A stretch of 38,805 bases of DNA, taken from GCA-001735895 sp964651385 (lineage in GTDB: Bacteria > Pseudomonadota > Gammaproteobacteria > GCA-001735895). A program made the translations under genes and the position numbers. Below, in pieces: positions 30,687 to 38,805 of this stretch. Position 1 is the stretch's first letter, and the number at the start of each line of letters is the position of its first letter. The notes beneath the pieces were generated by a model. The model searched no databases. It was given only the letters and a program-made list of their open reading frames with translations, and had not been told where the DNA came from. The stretch spans positions 1 through 38,805 of the forward strand of contig CAZYYM010000024.1 of NCBI GenBank assembly GCA_964651385.1, in the 5' to 3' direction.

Positions 30687-31994
30687 TTAGTAGTAACTCA
30701 AAGCCGCAGCATAAATATTCTCCATATCCTGTAAATTAGTTTCTCTCGGCGCATTGGCAATCGCGCGCGTCTGCCGCACCGACGATGCCGCCAACGGCTT
30801 GACACTCTCGACGCCAAATCCGAGATCACTTAAACCGTTTGGCATAGCGGTATTTTTCATTAATTCGATAATACGCCCTGCAACTACTTCACCAGCATCA
30901 TCCAGCTCGGCATCACGGACATCAGCATTCAGAAATGACGCCGCCTGCAGATGTCTCTCGGGTGCCCCATCCGCCGTATACCTAAAAATGGACGGCGCCG
31001 AAACAATCACGCTGATGCCGTGCGGTATAAAGGGGGACTCGACAGGATAATCGTTGGTTGTGATATCGCGCATCAAATGCGTCACACCGTAAGACATTGC
31101 ATGCGGTAAATGGGTTCCGGAATTTCCAAATGCCATACCCGCCAGCGAGGCGCCCCACATCAGTTGATCACGCGCCTCGTGGTCACTGGCATCATTCACA
31201 CCGCGTACCAGATACTCACCCGCAATTTCCAGCGCCTTACGTGCCGCCAGATCACTCCAGGGGTTTGCCCCTTGAATCAACTGACGTTTACTCGGGTCTT
31301 CGACTTTCGCCCATTGGGTATAAGCCTTAGCGGTGTAACATTCGATGGCGTGGCTCAGCAAATCAAACCCCGTCGAAGCGACTATATTGCCCGGCAGACT
31401 GTCGCAACAGGCCGGATCAATCAGGGCTTCATTGGCAAGCATCACCGGATTAGCCAGCACAAATTTGGTATCAAGCTCGGTGATACGAATTACCGATATG
31501 CTGGTACACTCAGAACCAGTCCCCGACGTAGTCGGGCAAGCCAGATGTGGCATCAACGGGCCGGGCATCGGTTTACCAGCACCGATCGGCGGGGCGAAAT
31601 AATCGAGAAAGTCACCGACTGGATAAAGCGCATACAACATCGCCGCCTTTGCCGTATCCATCACCGAACCGCCTCCGACCGAGACGACACCATCAAAATT
31701 GCCATCGGCTAAAAAAGCGGCACCACGTTCGATACTGGCGTCGTCGGCTTCGATACGGATTTCCGAGAAAACTGCGATATCGATTCCTGCTTCTTTCAAC
31801 GAACTGATGACTGTTTCAACATAAGCGCTATCTTTCAGAAAAGGATCGGTAAACAACGCTACCTTCGACATACCTATCGTAGATGCACGCACGCCGGCTT
31901 CCTTCAAACAGTCACGACCAAAAGTCAACTTTGGTATGTTTATGGTAAAAGTGTTAGAACCATGATCGCATGGCGCGAAGTATTGGCAACCCAT
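30687..31994 (-). CDS. Hydroxyacid-oxoacid transhydrogenase-like iron alcohol dehydrogenase
   Basis: A 435-residue iron-dependent ADH with the full-length pattern of ADHFE1/HOT, which couples oxidation of 4-hydroxybutyrate to reduction of 2-oxoglutarate to D-2-hydroxyglutarate. Seen are VVSVGGGSVMDTAKAAMLY, LACPTTSGTGSECTSISVI, the metal-ligand region ASTGFDLLSHAIECYTA, NSGTHLPHAMSYGVTHLMRD and PFIPHGISVIVSAPSIFRYTA. It starts 43 bases after msrA and is separated from frmA by about 290 bases. General Fe-ADH is certain; HOT activity is inferred from the ADHFE1-like signatures. Confidence 0.8.
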   Translation of the reverse strand: MGCQYFAPCDHGSNTFTINIPKLTFGRDCLKEAGVRASTIGMSKVALFTDPFLKDSAYVETVISSLKEAGIDIAVFSEIRIEADDASIERGAAFLADGNFDGVVSVGGGSVMDTAKAAMLYALYPVGDFLDYFAPPIGAGKPMPGPLMPHLACPTTSGTGSECTSISVIRITELDTKFVLANPVMLANEALIDPACCDSLPGNIVASTGFDLLSHAIECYTAKAYTQWAKVEDPSKRQLIQGANPWSDLAARKALEIAGEYLVRGVNDASDHEARDQLMWGASLAGMAFGNSGTHLPHAMSYGVTHLMRDITTNDYPVESPFIPHGISVIVSAPSIFRYTADGAPERHLQAASFLNADVRDAELDDAGEVVAGRIIELMKNTAMPNGLSDLGFGVESVKPLAASSVRQTRAIANAPRETNLQDMENIYAAALSYY

Positions 31995-32037
31995 TGTTCA
32001 AATCCTGTTTGTCTAAAATAGGCAGCTATTAAACCAA

Positions 32038-32628
32038 TTAGTGGGTGGCTTTGTCACCCCAAACCTCTTTCAGTCGACGATCACGCCCACAACCCCAGCG
32101 ATAAGTCTTGTAGCGAATTGGGTTATTTTTATAGAAATCCTGGTGGTAACTTTCGTCACCGCTGATTGGATAAAATTGGCTGACCGGCAAAATCGGTGTG
32201 ACGACCTTCTGACCGGGAAACATCTCGACCACTAGCTGTTTCGATTTTTCGGCGATATCGCGTTCAGCTTCATTGGCAACAAAAATGGCCGCCAGGTAAC
32301 TATGGCCCTTGTCACAAAATTGGCCACGATCATCGAATGGATCATGGTTAACCCAGAAATAGTCGATAATGCCCTGATAATCAACCACCTGCGGATCGTA
32401 AGTTATTTCTACTGCCTCATAGTGGCCGGCATGGTTACCGTTGTAAGTAGGATTTTCCAGCGTACCGCCGGTGAATCCGGATACAACTTCGCCAACTCCT
32501 TTGAGCTTTTCAAAATCAGATTCCATACACCAGAAGCAGCCACCGGCAAGTATGGCTTTTGCAGCAATAGCGGGTTGGCCGGCCAGTACGGTCAGCAGAA
32601 TTACAATCACGGGTAGTAGAGTTTTCAT
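32038..32628 (-). CDS. msrA: Peptide methionine-S-sulfoxide reductase MsrA, exported form
   Basis: A 196-residue MsrA that repairs Met-S-sulfoxide. The catalytic motif is GCFWCMESDFEKL (Cys31), and the C-terminal recycling region is YKTYRWGCGRDRRLKE. The ATG at 32628 gives a signal peptide (MKTLLPVIVILLTVLAGQPAIAA, cleavage near 22), so this copy should act in the periplasm. Most cytosolic MsrA proteins lack such a leader. The frame also has an ATG at 32646 that would disrupt the signal sequence. It lies 43 bases before the Fe-ADH gene and may share its transcript. Confidence 0.92.
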   Translation of the reverse strand: MKTLLPVIVILLTVLAGQPAIAAKAILAGGCFWCMESDFEKLKGVGEVVSGFTGGTLENPTYNGNHAGHYEAVEITYDPQVVDYQGIIDYFWVNHDPFDDRGQFCDKGHSYLAAIFVANEAERDIAEKSKQLVVEMFPGQKVVTPILPVSQFYPISGDESYHQDFYKNNPIRYKTYRWGCGRDRRLKEVWGDKATH

Positions 32629-32751
32629 AATAGGTCCGTAGGTCAATATGATGGAGTGAAGCTTCGACGGTGCACAAATTTAATTGTTCCATGATTAGCG
32701 CGTCAGTTGTTAAACTTTCTATAAACTTTCAATCGTTTAACGGATTCTTCC

Positions 32752-33423
32752 TTGGCAAACTATCAGAAAACCCATTCACAGAGCTGCGTTATCCTGCTTC
32801 ATGGACTTGCCCGCACCAGTCGATCAATGCAATCCTTAAACCGCGAATTATATAAGGCCGGGTATCACACACATAACTGTAACTACCCGTCACGCGAACA
32901 GCCAATTGAATTGCTATCGGAAACTTTTATCCCGCGCGCTATCGAATTCTGCAACAAGGCCTATCAACCGAAACAAATTCATTTTGTCGCGCATTCGATG
33001 GGCGGCATACTGATTCGCTGCTATCTGGCGAAGGTACACCCGGACAATCTTGGTCGTGTGGTCATGCTCGCGCCACCCAATGCGGGCTCGGAACTGGTCG
33101 ATCATTTATCACGTTTTCAACTGTTTGAACTGATCAATGGTCCTGCGGGAAAACAACTGGGAACCAAGGCTTCGAGCCTGCCGAAATCGCTCGGACCGGT
33201 CGATTATCAGTGCGGCATTATTGCAGGGAACAAAAGCCTGAACCCACTGACCTCGGCCCTTATTCCCGGTGAAAACGACGGTAAGGTATCCACCGTGAGT
33301 ACCCAGGTAAACGGTATGACCGATTATCTGGTGGTACCGCATGGTCATACTTTTATAATGAACCAACCGATCGTGATCGAACAGACCATTCATTTTCTGG
33401 GCTATGGCGCGTTTCAGGATTAA
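32752..33423 (+). CDS. Alpha/beta hydrolase (lipase-like)
   Basis: A 223-residue alpha/beta-hydrolase that appears to start at TTG (32752); no ATG lies in a suitable position. The oxyanion-hole motif is VILLHGLARTSRSM (13-26). The nucleophile elbow is VAHSMGG, with alanine in the first position as in some bacterial class I lipases. C-terminal GHTFIMNQP carries the predicted catalytic histidine, and DNLGRVVMLAPPNAGSELVD matches the conserved A-P-P-N-x-G-S. It has no signal peptide, so it is cytosolic. Substrate unknown. It is divergent from msrA. Confidence 0.8.
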   Translation: MANYQKTHSQSCVILLHGLARTSRSMQSLNRELYKAGYHTHNCNYPSREQPIELLSETFIPRAIEFCNKAYQPKQIHFVAHSMGGILIRCYLAKVHPDNLGRVVMLAPPNAGSELVDHLSRFQLFELINGPAGKQLGTKASSLPKSLGPVDYQCGIIAGNKSLNPLTSALIPGENDGKVSTVSTQVNGMTDYLVVPHGHTFIMNQPIVIEQTIHFLGYGAFQD

Positions 33424-33687
33424 CGCCATCCCTTGTCAGTGCAAAAATATTTTTTCCCTATCCATATTTTCCCTTGATTCGCAGCATCAATGAGAGCACA
33501 TATGGGTCGCTTCAGCAGTTCGTTCCAAAGGCATCAGACTGAAGAATGAACTCCCGGTAGCCAGTATAGGCCAGCCTTTATATCCCTTGACTTTCGATCG
33601 AACTGGATCATGTCAATGTATTAAGTGTTAATGTAATATTCTAACTACCAATATCCACTTGATCGGATTTCGATAAAAAATCGCATT
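33424..33687. other. Intergenic region upstream of cyclase-AAA gene
   Basis: These 264 bases have no convincing coding frame. AT-rich runs (TATTTTTTCCC and TTAATGTAATATT) could contain the promoter of the following gene, but no clear -35/-10 pair was chosen. Confidence 0.35.
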
Positions 33688-36600
33688 ATGGAATGTTTGA
33701 GCTGTAACAACAGCAATCCTCAAGGCCACCGGTTTTGTGGTCATTGCGGTCAGCCCTTAAGCACCTCCTGCGGGGTGTGTGGGTTCCTTAACGAGCCTGG
33801 TCATAAATTCTGTGGTGACTGCGGCTCATCTTTAACCAAAATTCATCCCCGAAAAGAAGCACCCGAAGCCGAACGAAGGCAACTGACCGTGATGTTTTGC
33901 GATTTAGTAGGCTCTACAGCAATGAGCGAAATGATGGATCCAGAAGATTTACGCGATGTCATCTCGTCCTATCAGGAGACTTGCAAACAACTGGTAAATC
34001 GATACGGCGGCTACATCGCTCGTTATATGGGTGACGGGCTGCTAATTTATTTTGGTTACCCATTCGCGAGCGACCGCGACCCGGAACGCGCCGTTCGCAC
34101 CGGACTTGATATAGTCAATGAAATTGGCGACAAGACTTCGCCTGATGGAACGCCGCTTTCTGTACGCGTTGGTATCGCCACCGGTCGAGTTGTGGTCGGT
34201 GATTTAATTGGTGAAGGCGCATCGGAAGAACGAGCTGTGCTGGGCGATACTCCTAATTTAGCTGCTCGCCTGCAAGCCCTGGCTAAACCCGGAACCGTGT
34301 GTGCGGCTGAAGCAACTTACGCCCTTTTGTCGAAAACTCTGAACTTTGAATATCTTGGATTGCAATCGCTGAAAGGGATAACTGAGGATGTTCACGCCTA
34401 TCGCGCATTGGGCGAGAACATCATCCAAACGCAACCAGACAAAACCACAAAATCATTCTTTGTCGGGCGCAAGGCTGAACTCGATATTTTGAAAATACAA
34501 TGGCAACACTCTTCTGCCGGCCGTGGCAGGGTCGTCACTCTCACAGGAGAACCGGGGTTTGGAAAATCTCGCTTAATTGCTGCTTTTAGAGACGAAATTG
34601 GGGGCAATCCACACCAGGTTTTAGAGATTAAAGCCTCTGAGTTTCATCAAGACAGTTCATTAAGACCCGTACGCCAAATGCTTGAGTTAACCTTAAATAG
34701 ATATGATCGCAGCTTCGCCAGTAATTCATCTGAAGTGCTCAATAACTGGATTGGATCCTTTAATACCCTGAACGAAGACACGGCCCCAATTTTACACCAT
34801 CTCCTGGACATTCCCGGAGATGCTTCAATTGTTCAGAATCTGGATGGCGCCGCACTTAAAATCCGTACCATAAGTACTCTGATGGATTTATTGGCCACTG
34901 TATCGGTGGAAGCACCGTTGCTGTTGATTATCGATGACGCACAATGGCTAGATGCATCAACGGCTGAATTTCTCGACCACCTGGTGTCACAAATCGCAAA
35001 CTTTTCAGCTTTGGTACTGATTGCCGCCCGACCCGTTTTTATACCCGGCTGGAGTCAGAAGCAGGATATAGTAAAGATCAATATCGAACGTCTAGATCCC
35101 GGTCAGGCACACGACCTCATTACCAGGATTTCCAAAGGAATAAGGCTTCCGGAAAATATCCGCGAGGCATTGCTTGAACATGCCGATGGTATTCCCTTGT
35201 ACATTGAAGAATTAACGCAGTCTGTTATCGAAGCTAGTGAGCCGACCCATGGATATAACAAGAAGGCTGAAATTTCGGTACCTACCAGCCTGCAAGATTC
35301 GTTAATGGCACGCCTCGATCGACTCGGTCCAACTAAACTGATTGCTCAAAAAGCAGCGGTGATCGGTCGAATTTTAGATCGAAAGCCTTTACTAGCCATT
35401 TCGCAGATGGATCATACCAATGCTGAACAGGGTATATTGGAGCTTCTGAGTTGCGATATGCTCATACCCCGATCAGATATTCGCGAAGGCATGTTCGAAT
35501 TTCGTCACGCCCTGATTCATGATATTGCCTATCAATCCCTGCTCATCCGTCGACGCAAGGAAATTCATGGGCATGTTGCCGCAGCCCTGTTGAATCTATA
35601 CCCATCGATAGATGAATCGGAACCAGAAGCCGTCGCATTCCACTATTCGCAAGCCGACATGCCCGATAAGGCTTTGAGATTCTGGATATCCGCTGGTGAC
35701 ATAGCGAAAGCACGATGGGCGAATACTGAAGCCATAGAACATTACAAGAGAGCTCTGGCCGCCCTAACCGAATCAGCACCTGATGATATCGAGCAGGAGG
35801 TCAATCTATTACTCGACATGACCGAATGCATGCGGATTGTGGATCGAAATGAAGAAGCGCTTGAAGCACTTGACCGGGCTGAGTCGCTAGCCAACATCAG
35901 GCACGATGAGCCGCTACTCATTCGTATTTACTACCAGCGCGGTAATCTGTCCTTTGTCACAGGCGACTACGAAAACTGCGTCGCATTGCACACGCGGATT
36001 CGTGACCTGGCCCGTAAAAATGGCGTAGCGGCTGACGAGGCCCGAGCCGAAAGCGGTCTGGGCGATTCCGGTTCTCTATCGGGTCACATACAAACCGCCG
36101 AGCGGCATTTTAATATTTGCATCGAAATCGCCAGACGGGAAGACTTGCCCGATGTTGAGGTTTCAAATTTATCATTGCGCGGACACATGCGTATCTACCT
36201 GAACCAGTTTGCCGAAGCAATAGTTGATTGCCGAGAAGCCGTGAAACTGGCAGTAGTCGTTGGAAACCGAAGGGCAGAAATGGTGGCACGGGGCAGCTGT
36301 CTGGCTAAATTACTTTACGAACTGGGGGAATGGGACAACGCTGATTCCGAACTGGTCAGAGCTTTGGAAATCGCGAAATCACTGGGAGCTCGACGTTATA
36401 TCCCCATGTATTTATGCTTTCGCGCAAAAATTGCAATGGCAACCGATGATGGCGCAGCTGCGCTGGAATTTGCATCTTCTGCGGTAGAGCTAAATCACCA
36501 GGGTGGTTTGCTTTTTTCCGCACCCATGACCCTTAGTACTTTGGCCCGCACCGTCACAGATAGGGCTGAAGCTGACAGCTATTTGGCTAAAGGCGAGGCC

Positions 36601-36900
36601 ATGCTGGATCAGGGCAGCATGAGCCAGAATCACTTCTGGTATCGACTGGATGCCATGGAACTGGGATTAAAAAGAATTGATGCGCAAATGGTTGAACATC
36701 ACGCTCTGGCTTTAAGTAGATATATCGCAGACGAGCCTCCAGCCTGGGCACAGTTCCATATTCGCCGGTGCTGTCTGTTATCAAAAGTGGCCACAGGTTT
36801 CCCGCTCGAAACTGCAAAACCAGAGATTTTAGAACTCATTGCAGAAGCCAGCAGTCGTAATCAAACTCCGGCAGTTGCAAGCCTGAGGAAAGTCCTGTAA
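33688..36900 (+). CDS. Zinc ribbon-class III cyclase-AAA-TPR signalling protein
   Basis: A 1070-residue multidomain protein. Residues 3-45 hold two zinc ribbons (C3-C6-C17-C20 and C28-C31-C42-C45). Residues about 65-235 form a class III adenylate/guanylate cyclase with metal aspartates Asp72 (FCDLVGST) and Asp116 (MGDG) and the transition-state pair Asn190/Arg194 (GDTPNLAARLQ). Then comes an AAA/STAND-type ATPase (Walker A GEPGFGKS, 287-294; Walker B LLLIIDDAQWLD, about 411-421), and from about 640 a long TPR-like helical repeat region. Intact residues suggest an active cyclase under ATPase control. Nucleotide product and signal are not known. Such proteins occur in several proteobacteria. 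Confidence 0.9.
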   Translation: MECLSCNNSNPQGHRFCGHCGQPLSTSCGVCGFLNEPGHKFCGDCGSSLTKIHPRKEAPEAERRQLTVMFCDLVGSTAMSEMMDPEDLRDVISSYQETCKQLVNRYGGYIARYMGDGLLIYFGYPFASDRDPERAVRTGLDIVNEIGDKTSPDGTPLSVRVGIATGRVVVGDLIGEGASEERAVLGDTPNLAARLQALAKPGTVCAAEATYALLSKTLNFEYLGLQSLKGITEDVHAYRALGENIIQTQPDKTTKSFFVGRKAELDILKIQWQHSSAGRGRVVTLTGEPGFGKSRLIAAFRDEIGGNPHQVLEIKASEFHQDSSLRPVRQMLELTLNRYDRSFASNSSEVLNNWIGSFNTLNEDTAPILHHLLDIPGDASIVQNLDGAALKIRTISTLMDLLATVSVEAPLLLIIDDAQWLDASTAEFLDHLVSQIANFSALVLIAARPVFIPGWSQKQDIVKINIERLDPGQAHDLITRISKGIRLPENIREALLEHADGIPLYIEELTQSVIEASEPTHGYNKKAEISVPTSLQDSLMARLDRLGPTKLIAQKAAVIGRILDRKPLLAISQMDHTNAEQGILELLSCDMLIPRSDIREGMFEFRHALIHDIAYQSLLIRRRKEIHGHVAAALLNLYPSIDESEPEAVAFHYSQADMPDKALRFWISAGDIAKARWANTEAIEHYKRALAALTESAPDDIEQEVNLLLDMTECMRIVDRNEEALEALDRAESLANIRHDEPLLIRIYYQRGNLSFVTGDYENCVALHTRIRDLARKNGVAADEARAESGLGDSGSLSGHIQTAERHFNICIEIARREDLPDVEVSNLSLRGHMRIYLNQFAEAIVDCREAVKLAVVVGNRRAEMVARGSCLAKLLYELGEWDNADSELVRALEIAKSLGARRYIPMYLCFRAKIAMATDDGAAALEFASSAVELNHQGGLLFSAPMTLSTLARTVTDRAEADSYLAKGEAMLDQGSMSQNHFWYRLDAMELGLKRIDAQMVEHHALALSRYIADEPPAWAQFHIRRCCLLSKVATGFPLETAKPEILELIAEASSRNQTPAVASLRKVL

Positions 36901-36944
36901 CTTTTTCCTCCTATCCCGACATCAAACGCTAAACATAGCCTCTC

Positions 36945-37409
36945 ATGCCAGAATTGAATCAGCCCGCACCCGATTTCAGCTCACTGAACCAGGATGAAAA
37001 ATCCGTCACATTGTCACAATTCCGTGGAAAACAAAATGTGGTACTTTATTTTTATCCAAAGGACGATACACCAGGCTGTACAACTGAAGCGATAGAATTT
37101 ACTTCCTTGATCAGTGAATTTGAGGCCGCAGATACGGTAGTACTTGGAATCAGTAAAGATACCTGCGAAAAACACCGTAAGTTTATTAAAAAAAGAGAAT
37201 TAAGGGTCCAGCTGCTCGCCGATACGTCGGGCGATATCTGTGAAAAATACGGTACCTGGGGTCTGAAAAAATTCATGGGCAAAGAGTATATGGGTATTAA
37301 TCGCTCGACTTTTGTTATCGATAAACAAGGTAACCTTGTCTACCAGGATATCAAGGTGAAAGCCAGAGGCCATGCACAGCAAATGCTCGATCTGGTTAAA
37401 ACGCTTTAA
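36945..37409 (+). CDS. bcp: PrxQ/BCP-type thiol peroxidase, one-cysteine form
   Basis: A 154-residue peroxiredoxin. The peroxidatic Cys45 lies in YPKDDTPGCTTEA. The usual resolving cysteine of E. coli Bcp, five residues later (Cys50), is Ile here (PGCTTEAIEF), and the other cysteines (69 and 92, in DTCEKHRK and GDICEKYG) are not obviously in resolving positions. It may rely on an external thiol for recycling. The fold markers YFYPKD, WGLKKFMGKEYMGINRSTFVID and GHAQQMLDLVKTL are normal. It is followed 6 bases later by the small gene at 37416. Confidence 0.9.
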   Translation: MPELNQPAPDFSSLNQDEKSVTLSQFRGKQNVVLYFYPKDDTPGCTTEAIEFTSLISEFEAADTVVLGISKDTCEKHRKFIKKRELRVQLLADTSGDICEKYGTWGLKKFMGKEYMGINRSTFVIDKQGNLVYQDIKVKARGHAQQMLDLVKTL

Positions 37410-37415
37410 GTTCTC

Positions 37416-37718
37416 ATGGCGGCACCAAAATACTGCGGAATCGATAAAGACCATTTCGGCGGAATGACACCTATAGGCACGATTATAAAAGATTCCTGGG
37501 TATTCCGAGTTTTGCCAGAAACTGAAACCTGCGAAAACTGGTCGCACGATCGATTACAAATCGTTTTCGATCAGACAGCCAGGGAATGGGACAAATACGG
37601 TTGCCTGGTCTCAAATCTACCCGAAGATCTCAGGCATCGACATGCCAGAATTTACACAGCCGCAACCGATCAGGCGAGAGTGTTGGGATGGGATTTGAAA
37701 CTTGACGATGACGACTGA
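37416..37718 (+). CDS. Small conserved uncharacterised protein, prxQ partner
   Basis: A 100-residue soluble protein beginning 6 bases after the peroxiredoxin stop, so it is probably co-transcribed. The sequence has GGMTPIGTIIKDSWVFRVLPETETCENW, then LVSNLPEDLRHRHARIYTAATDQARVLGWD and an acidic tail. No signal peptide or membrane segment is visible, and the family was not recognised. I have a vague recollection of similar small proteins in other gammaproteobacteria, with no known function. Confidence 0.65.
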   Translation: MAAPKYCGIDKDHFGGMTPIGTIIKDSWVFRVLPETETCENWSHDRLQIVFDQTAREWDKYGCLVSNLPEDLRHRHARIYTAATDQARVLGWDLKLDDDD

Positions 37719-37743
37719 AGGCCAGAACCCTGCTTCTATTCGT

Positions 37744-37763
37744 GGTTAACCCTAGGGTTCACC
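37744..37763. terminator. Near-perfect palindrome between convergent genes
   Basis: GGTTAACCCTAGGGTTCACC is almost self-complementary (two mismatched positions), in the 58-base gap between two convergent genes. It could act as a weak bidirectional terminator, though the T-runs are short and it lacks a loop. Confidence 0.3.
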
Positions 37764-37776
37764 CAAACGGTAAAGT

Positions 37777-38793
37777 TTATCCGGTCAAAGCGGCAAACAG
37801 CTTCGGTAATCGCTCCGGCAAACGTGCAACATTATCAACAATAGAATAATTATTTTCACCAAATATTTGTGATACGTATTGATCGGCTTTCGGGTCCAGG
37901 GTCAGGCAGAAAGTATAAACGCCTTTCATGACGTTGTCTTCAACCGCCTTTCTAGCATCCTGCCGCAGGTATTGAGGATCACGCTCATCGATGTCGGCAG
38001 GTTCACCGTCAGTAATCATCAAAACCAGACGCTTGCTCGCTTGCTGACGAACCAAATGTTCCCCGGCATGTCGCAGCGCCGCTCCCATGCGTGTCGATAA
38101 ACCCCCTTCCATACCAGCCAGGTGCGCTTTGGCTGCTTCATCATATCTCTGATTAAAATTTTTAAACCGATAGTAATGCACATCGTGTCGACCGTCAGAG
38201 GCAAACCCGTGTACCGCAAATGTATCGCCTATCGCATCTATTGCCCAGCATAACAGGCCTGTTGCATCTCGCGTCAGGCTCAGGACGGTTGGAGAATCGT
38301 TGCCTTTCGGCTGGGCTCCGCTAATGGTCTCATTGGTTGATTCGGATAAATCCATCAACACCACTATGGCCAGGTCTCGAATATGCCGCGTAATACGAAT
38401 ATTGATTCTGGGATTGGGCATAATACCGCGGCGGATGTCGACCATGGCGCGGATAGCGGCGTCTAAATCAAGTTCTTCGCCTTCTTCATATCCGCGCCGA
38501 CGCATAATTCCCTGCGGTTGCATGGCGTCGACCAGGTGTTTAATTCGCGAGGCGACGGGTTGATACTTTTCCAGTATATCATCCATGACCTGTGGGTCGC
38601 CTTTTCCCTGCCGGCGTTCAAACAAGGTGACCCAGTCGGGGCGTGCCAGCTGCACTTGATAGTCCCATTCGGGGTAATGAAACGGGTCGGATATCGGCTC
38701 CTTGCCTTCCAGTTCATTAATCGTGCAATTTTCCTGATCGAGCCAGAATTCATTCGTTAGTGTCCAGATTTCCTGCGCATCGTCGTCGGCCAA
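37777..38793 (-). CDS. VWA-domain protein, CbbO/NorD-like (C-terminal part, truncated by window)
   Basis: At least 338 residues of a larger gene: the frame stays open to the window edge, and the TTG at 38793 is only the first possible internal start. Full CbbO/NorD proteins are about 600-780 residues. The C-terminal VWA domain has the MIDAS motif VVLMDLSESTNE and LVLMITDGEPADIDERDPQYLRQDARKAVED. The ending NYSIVDNVARLPERLPKLFAALTG follows CbbO/NorD. CbbO with the MoxR-type AAA protein CbbQ activates Rubisco, while NorD with NorQ activates NO reductase; the partner is outside the window, so which is unclear. A gap of 58 bases separates it from the convergent small gene. Confidence 0.82.
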   Translation of the reverse strand: MADDDAQEIWTLTNEFWLDQENCTINELEGKEPISDPFHYPEWDYQVQLARPDWVTLFERRQGKGDPQVMDDILEKYQPVASRIKHLVDAMQPQGIMRRRGYEEGEELDLDAAIRAMVDIRRGIMPNPRINIRITRHIRDLAIVVLMDLSESTNETISGAQPKGNDSPTVLSLTRDATGLLCWAIDAIGDTFAVHGFASDGRHDVHYYRFKNFNQRYDEAAKAHLAGMEGGLSTRMGAALRHAGEHLVRQQASKRLVLMITDGEPADIDERDPQYLRQDARKAVEDNVMKGVYTFCLTLDPKADQYVSQIFGENNYSIVDNVARLPERLPKLFAALTG

Positions 38794-38805
38794 TTCGTTA
38801 TCGAG

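Noticed and set aside
31110..31712. A 200-residue plus-strand frame inside the Fe-ADH gene
   Set aside because: It is a shadow of the ADH gene; the translation is rich in Arg/His/Pro with no domain or start signal.
1..38805. CRISPR arrays, tRNA or rRNA genes, prophage, integron
   Set aside because: No regularly spaced long repeats, no tRNA-like cloverleaf found by eye, no rRNA motifs, no phage structural or integrase genes.

Overview
The window is a 38.8 kb piece of a bacterial chromosome, roughly 45-48% G+C by eye. It is densely packed, with mostly housekeeping-type genes interrupted by short scars of decayed genes. The family set suggests a free-living, probably aquatic, gammaproteobacterium: a YadG/YadH exporter pair, an SseA-type sulfurtransferase, PdxH, LhgO, glutathione-dependent formaldehyde oxidation, a CbbO/NorD-like VWA protein, and a perfect CRP-type TGTGA-N6-TCACA site. 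The species cannot be named from the sequence. No rRNA, tRNA, CRISPR array or intact mobile element was seen.

Layout: 1-346 short dispersed repeats; 347-1555 L-2-hydroxyglutarate oxidase; 1556-5572 (minus) pdxH followed by a polar amino-acid ABC importer (ATPase, binding protein, two permeases) with a strong hairpin after the binding-protein gene. 5990-11292 (plus) is a compact operon of a PhnD-type binding protein, a small ATPase, a fused two-domain permease and a flavoprotein-SelD fusion, the arrangement expected for a selenium-oxyanion uptake and selenophosphate module. Then come a small ABM monooxygenase, an IS66 remnant, and a PhnZ-like HD-domain oxygenase overlapping a HAD phosphatase. 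13492-15790 (minus) encodes a heme-binding diguanylate cyclase and a 3-mercaptopyruvate sulfurtransferase. 15900-16290 holds remnants that look like an EamA permease and a quinone oxidoreductase. An AT-rich promoter region with the CRP-like site precedes a DUF1127 protein and a TPR protein.

17763-19447 (minus) is a YadGH-type exporter. 19628-20077 is a hotdog thioesterase. 20067-25736 (minus) is a five-gene operon: a binding protein, ATPase and permease of the type assigned to 2-aminoethylphosphonate uptake, followed by an atypical SDR without the catalytic tyrosine and an AllA-like cupin. Then follow a Nudix hydrolase, a LysE-type exporter, a chromosomal ccdAB pair with a twin-palindrome putative operator, and a collapsed aspartate/glutamate racemase. 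28419-32628 (minus) carries S-formylglutathione hydrolase, S-(hydroxymethyl)glutathione dehydrogenase, a hydroxyacid-oxoacid transhydrogenase-like Fe-ADH and a secreted MsrA. The right end has an alpha/beta hydrolase, a 1070-residue zinc ribbon-cyclase-AAA-TPR protein, a one-cysteine PrxQ with a small uncharacterised partner, and the C-terminal part of a CbbO/NorD-like protein cut by the window edge.

The most interesting material is in two systems. One is the SelD-fusion transport operon. The other is the phosphonate-flavoured content: an AEP-type importer operon with two unassigned enzymes, plus an orphan PhnZ-like oxygenase and phosphatase elsewhere. Substrates for both are inferred from family and context, not demonstrated.
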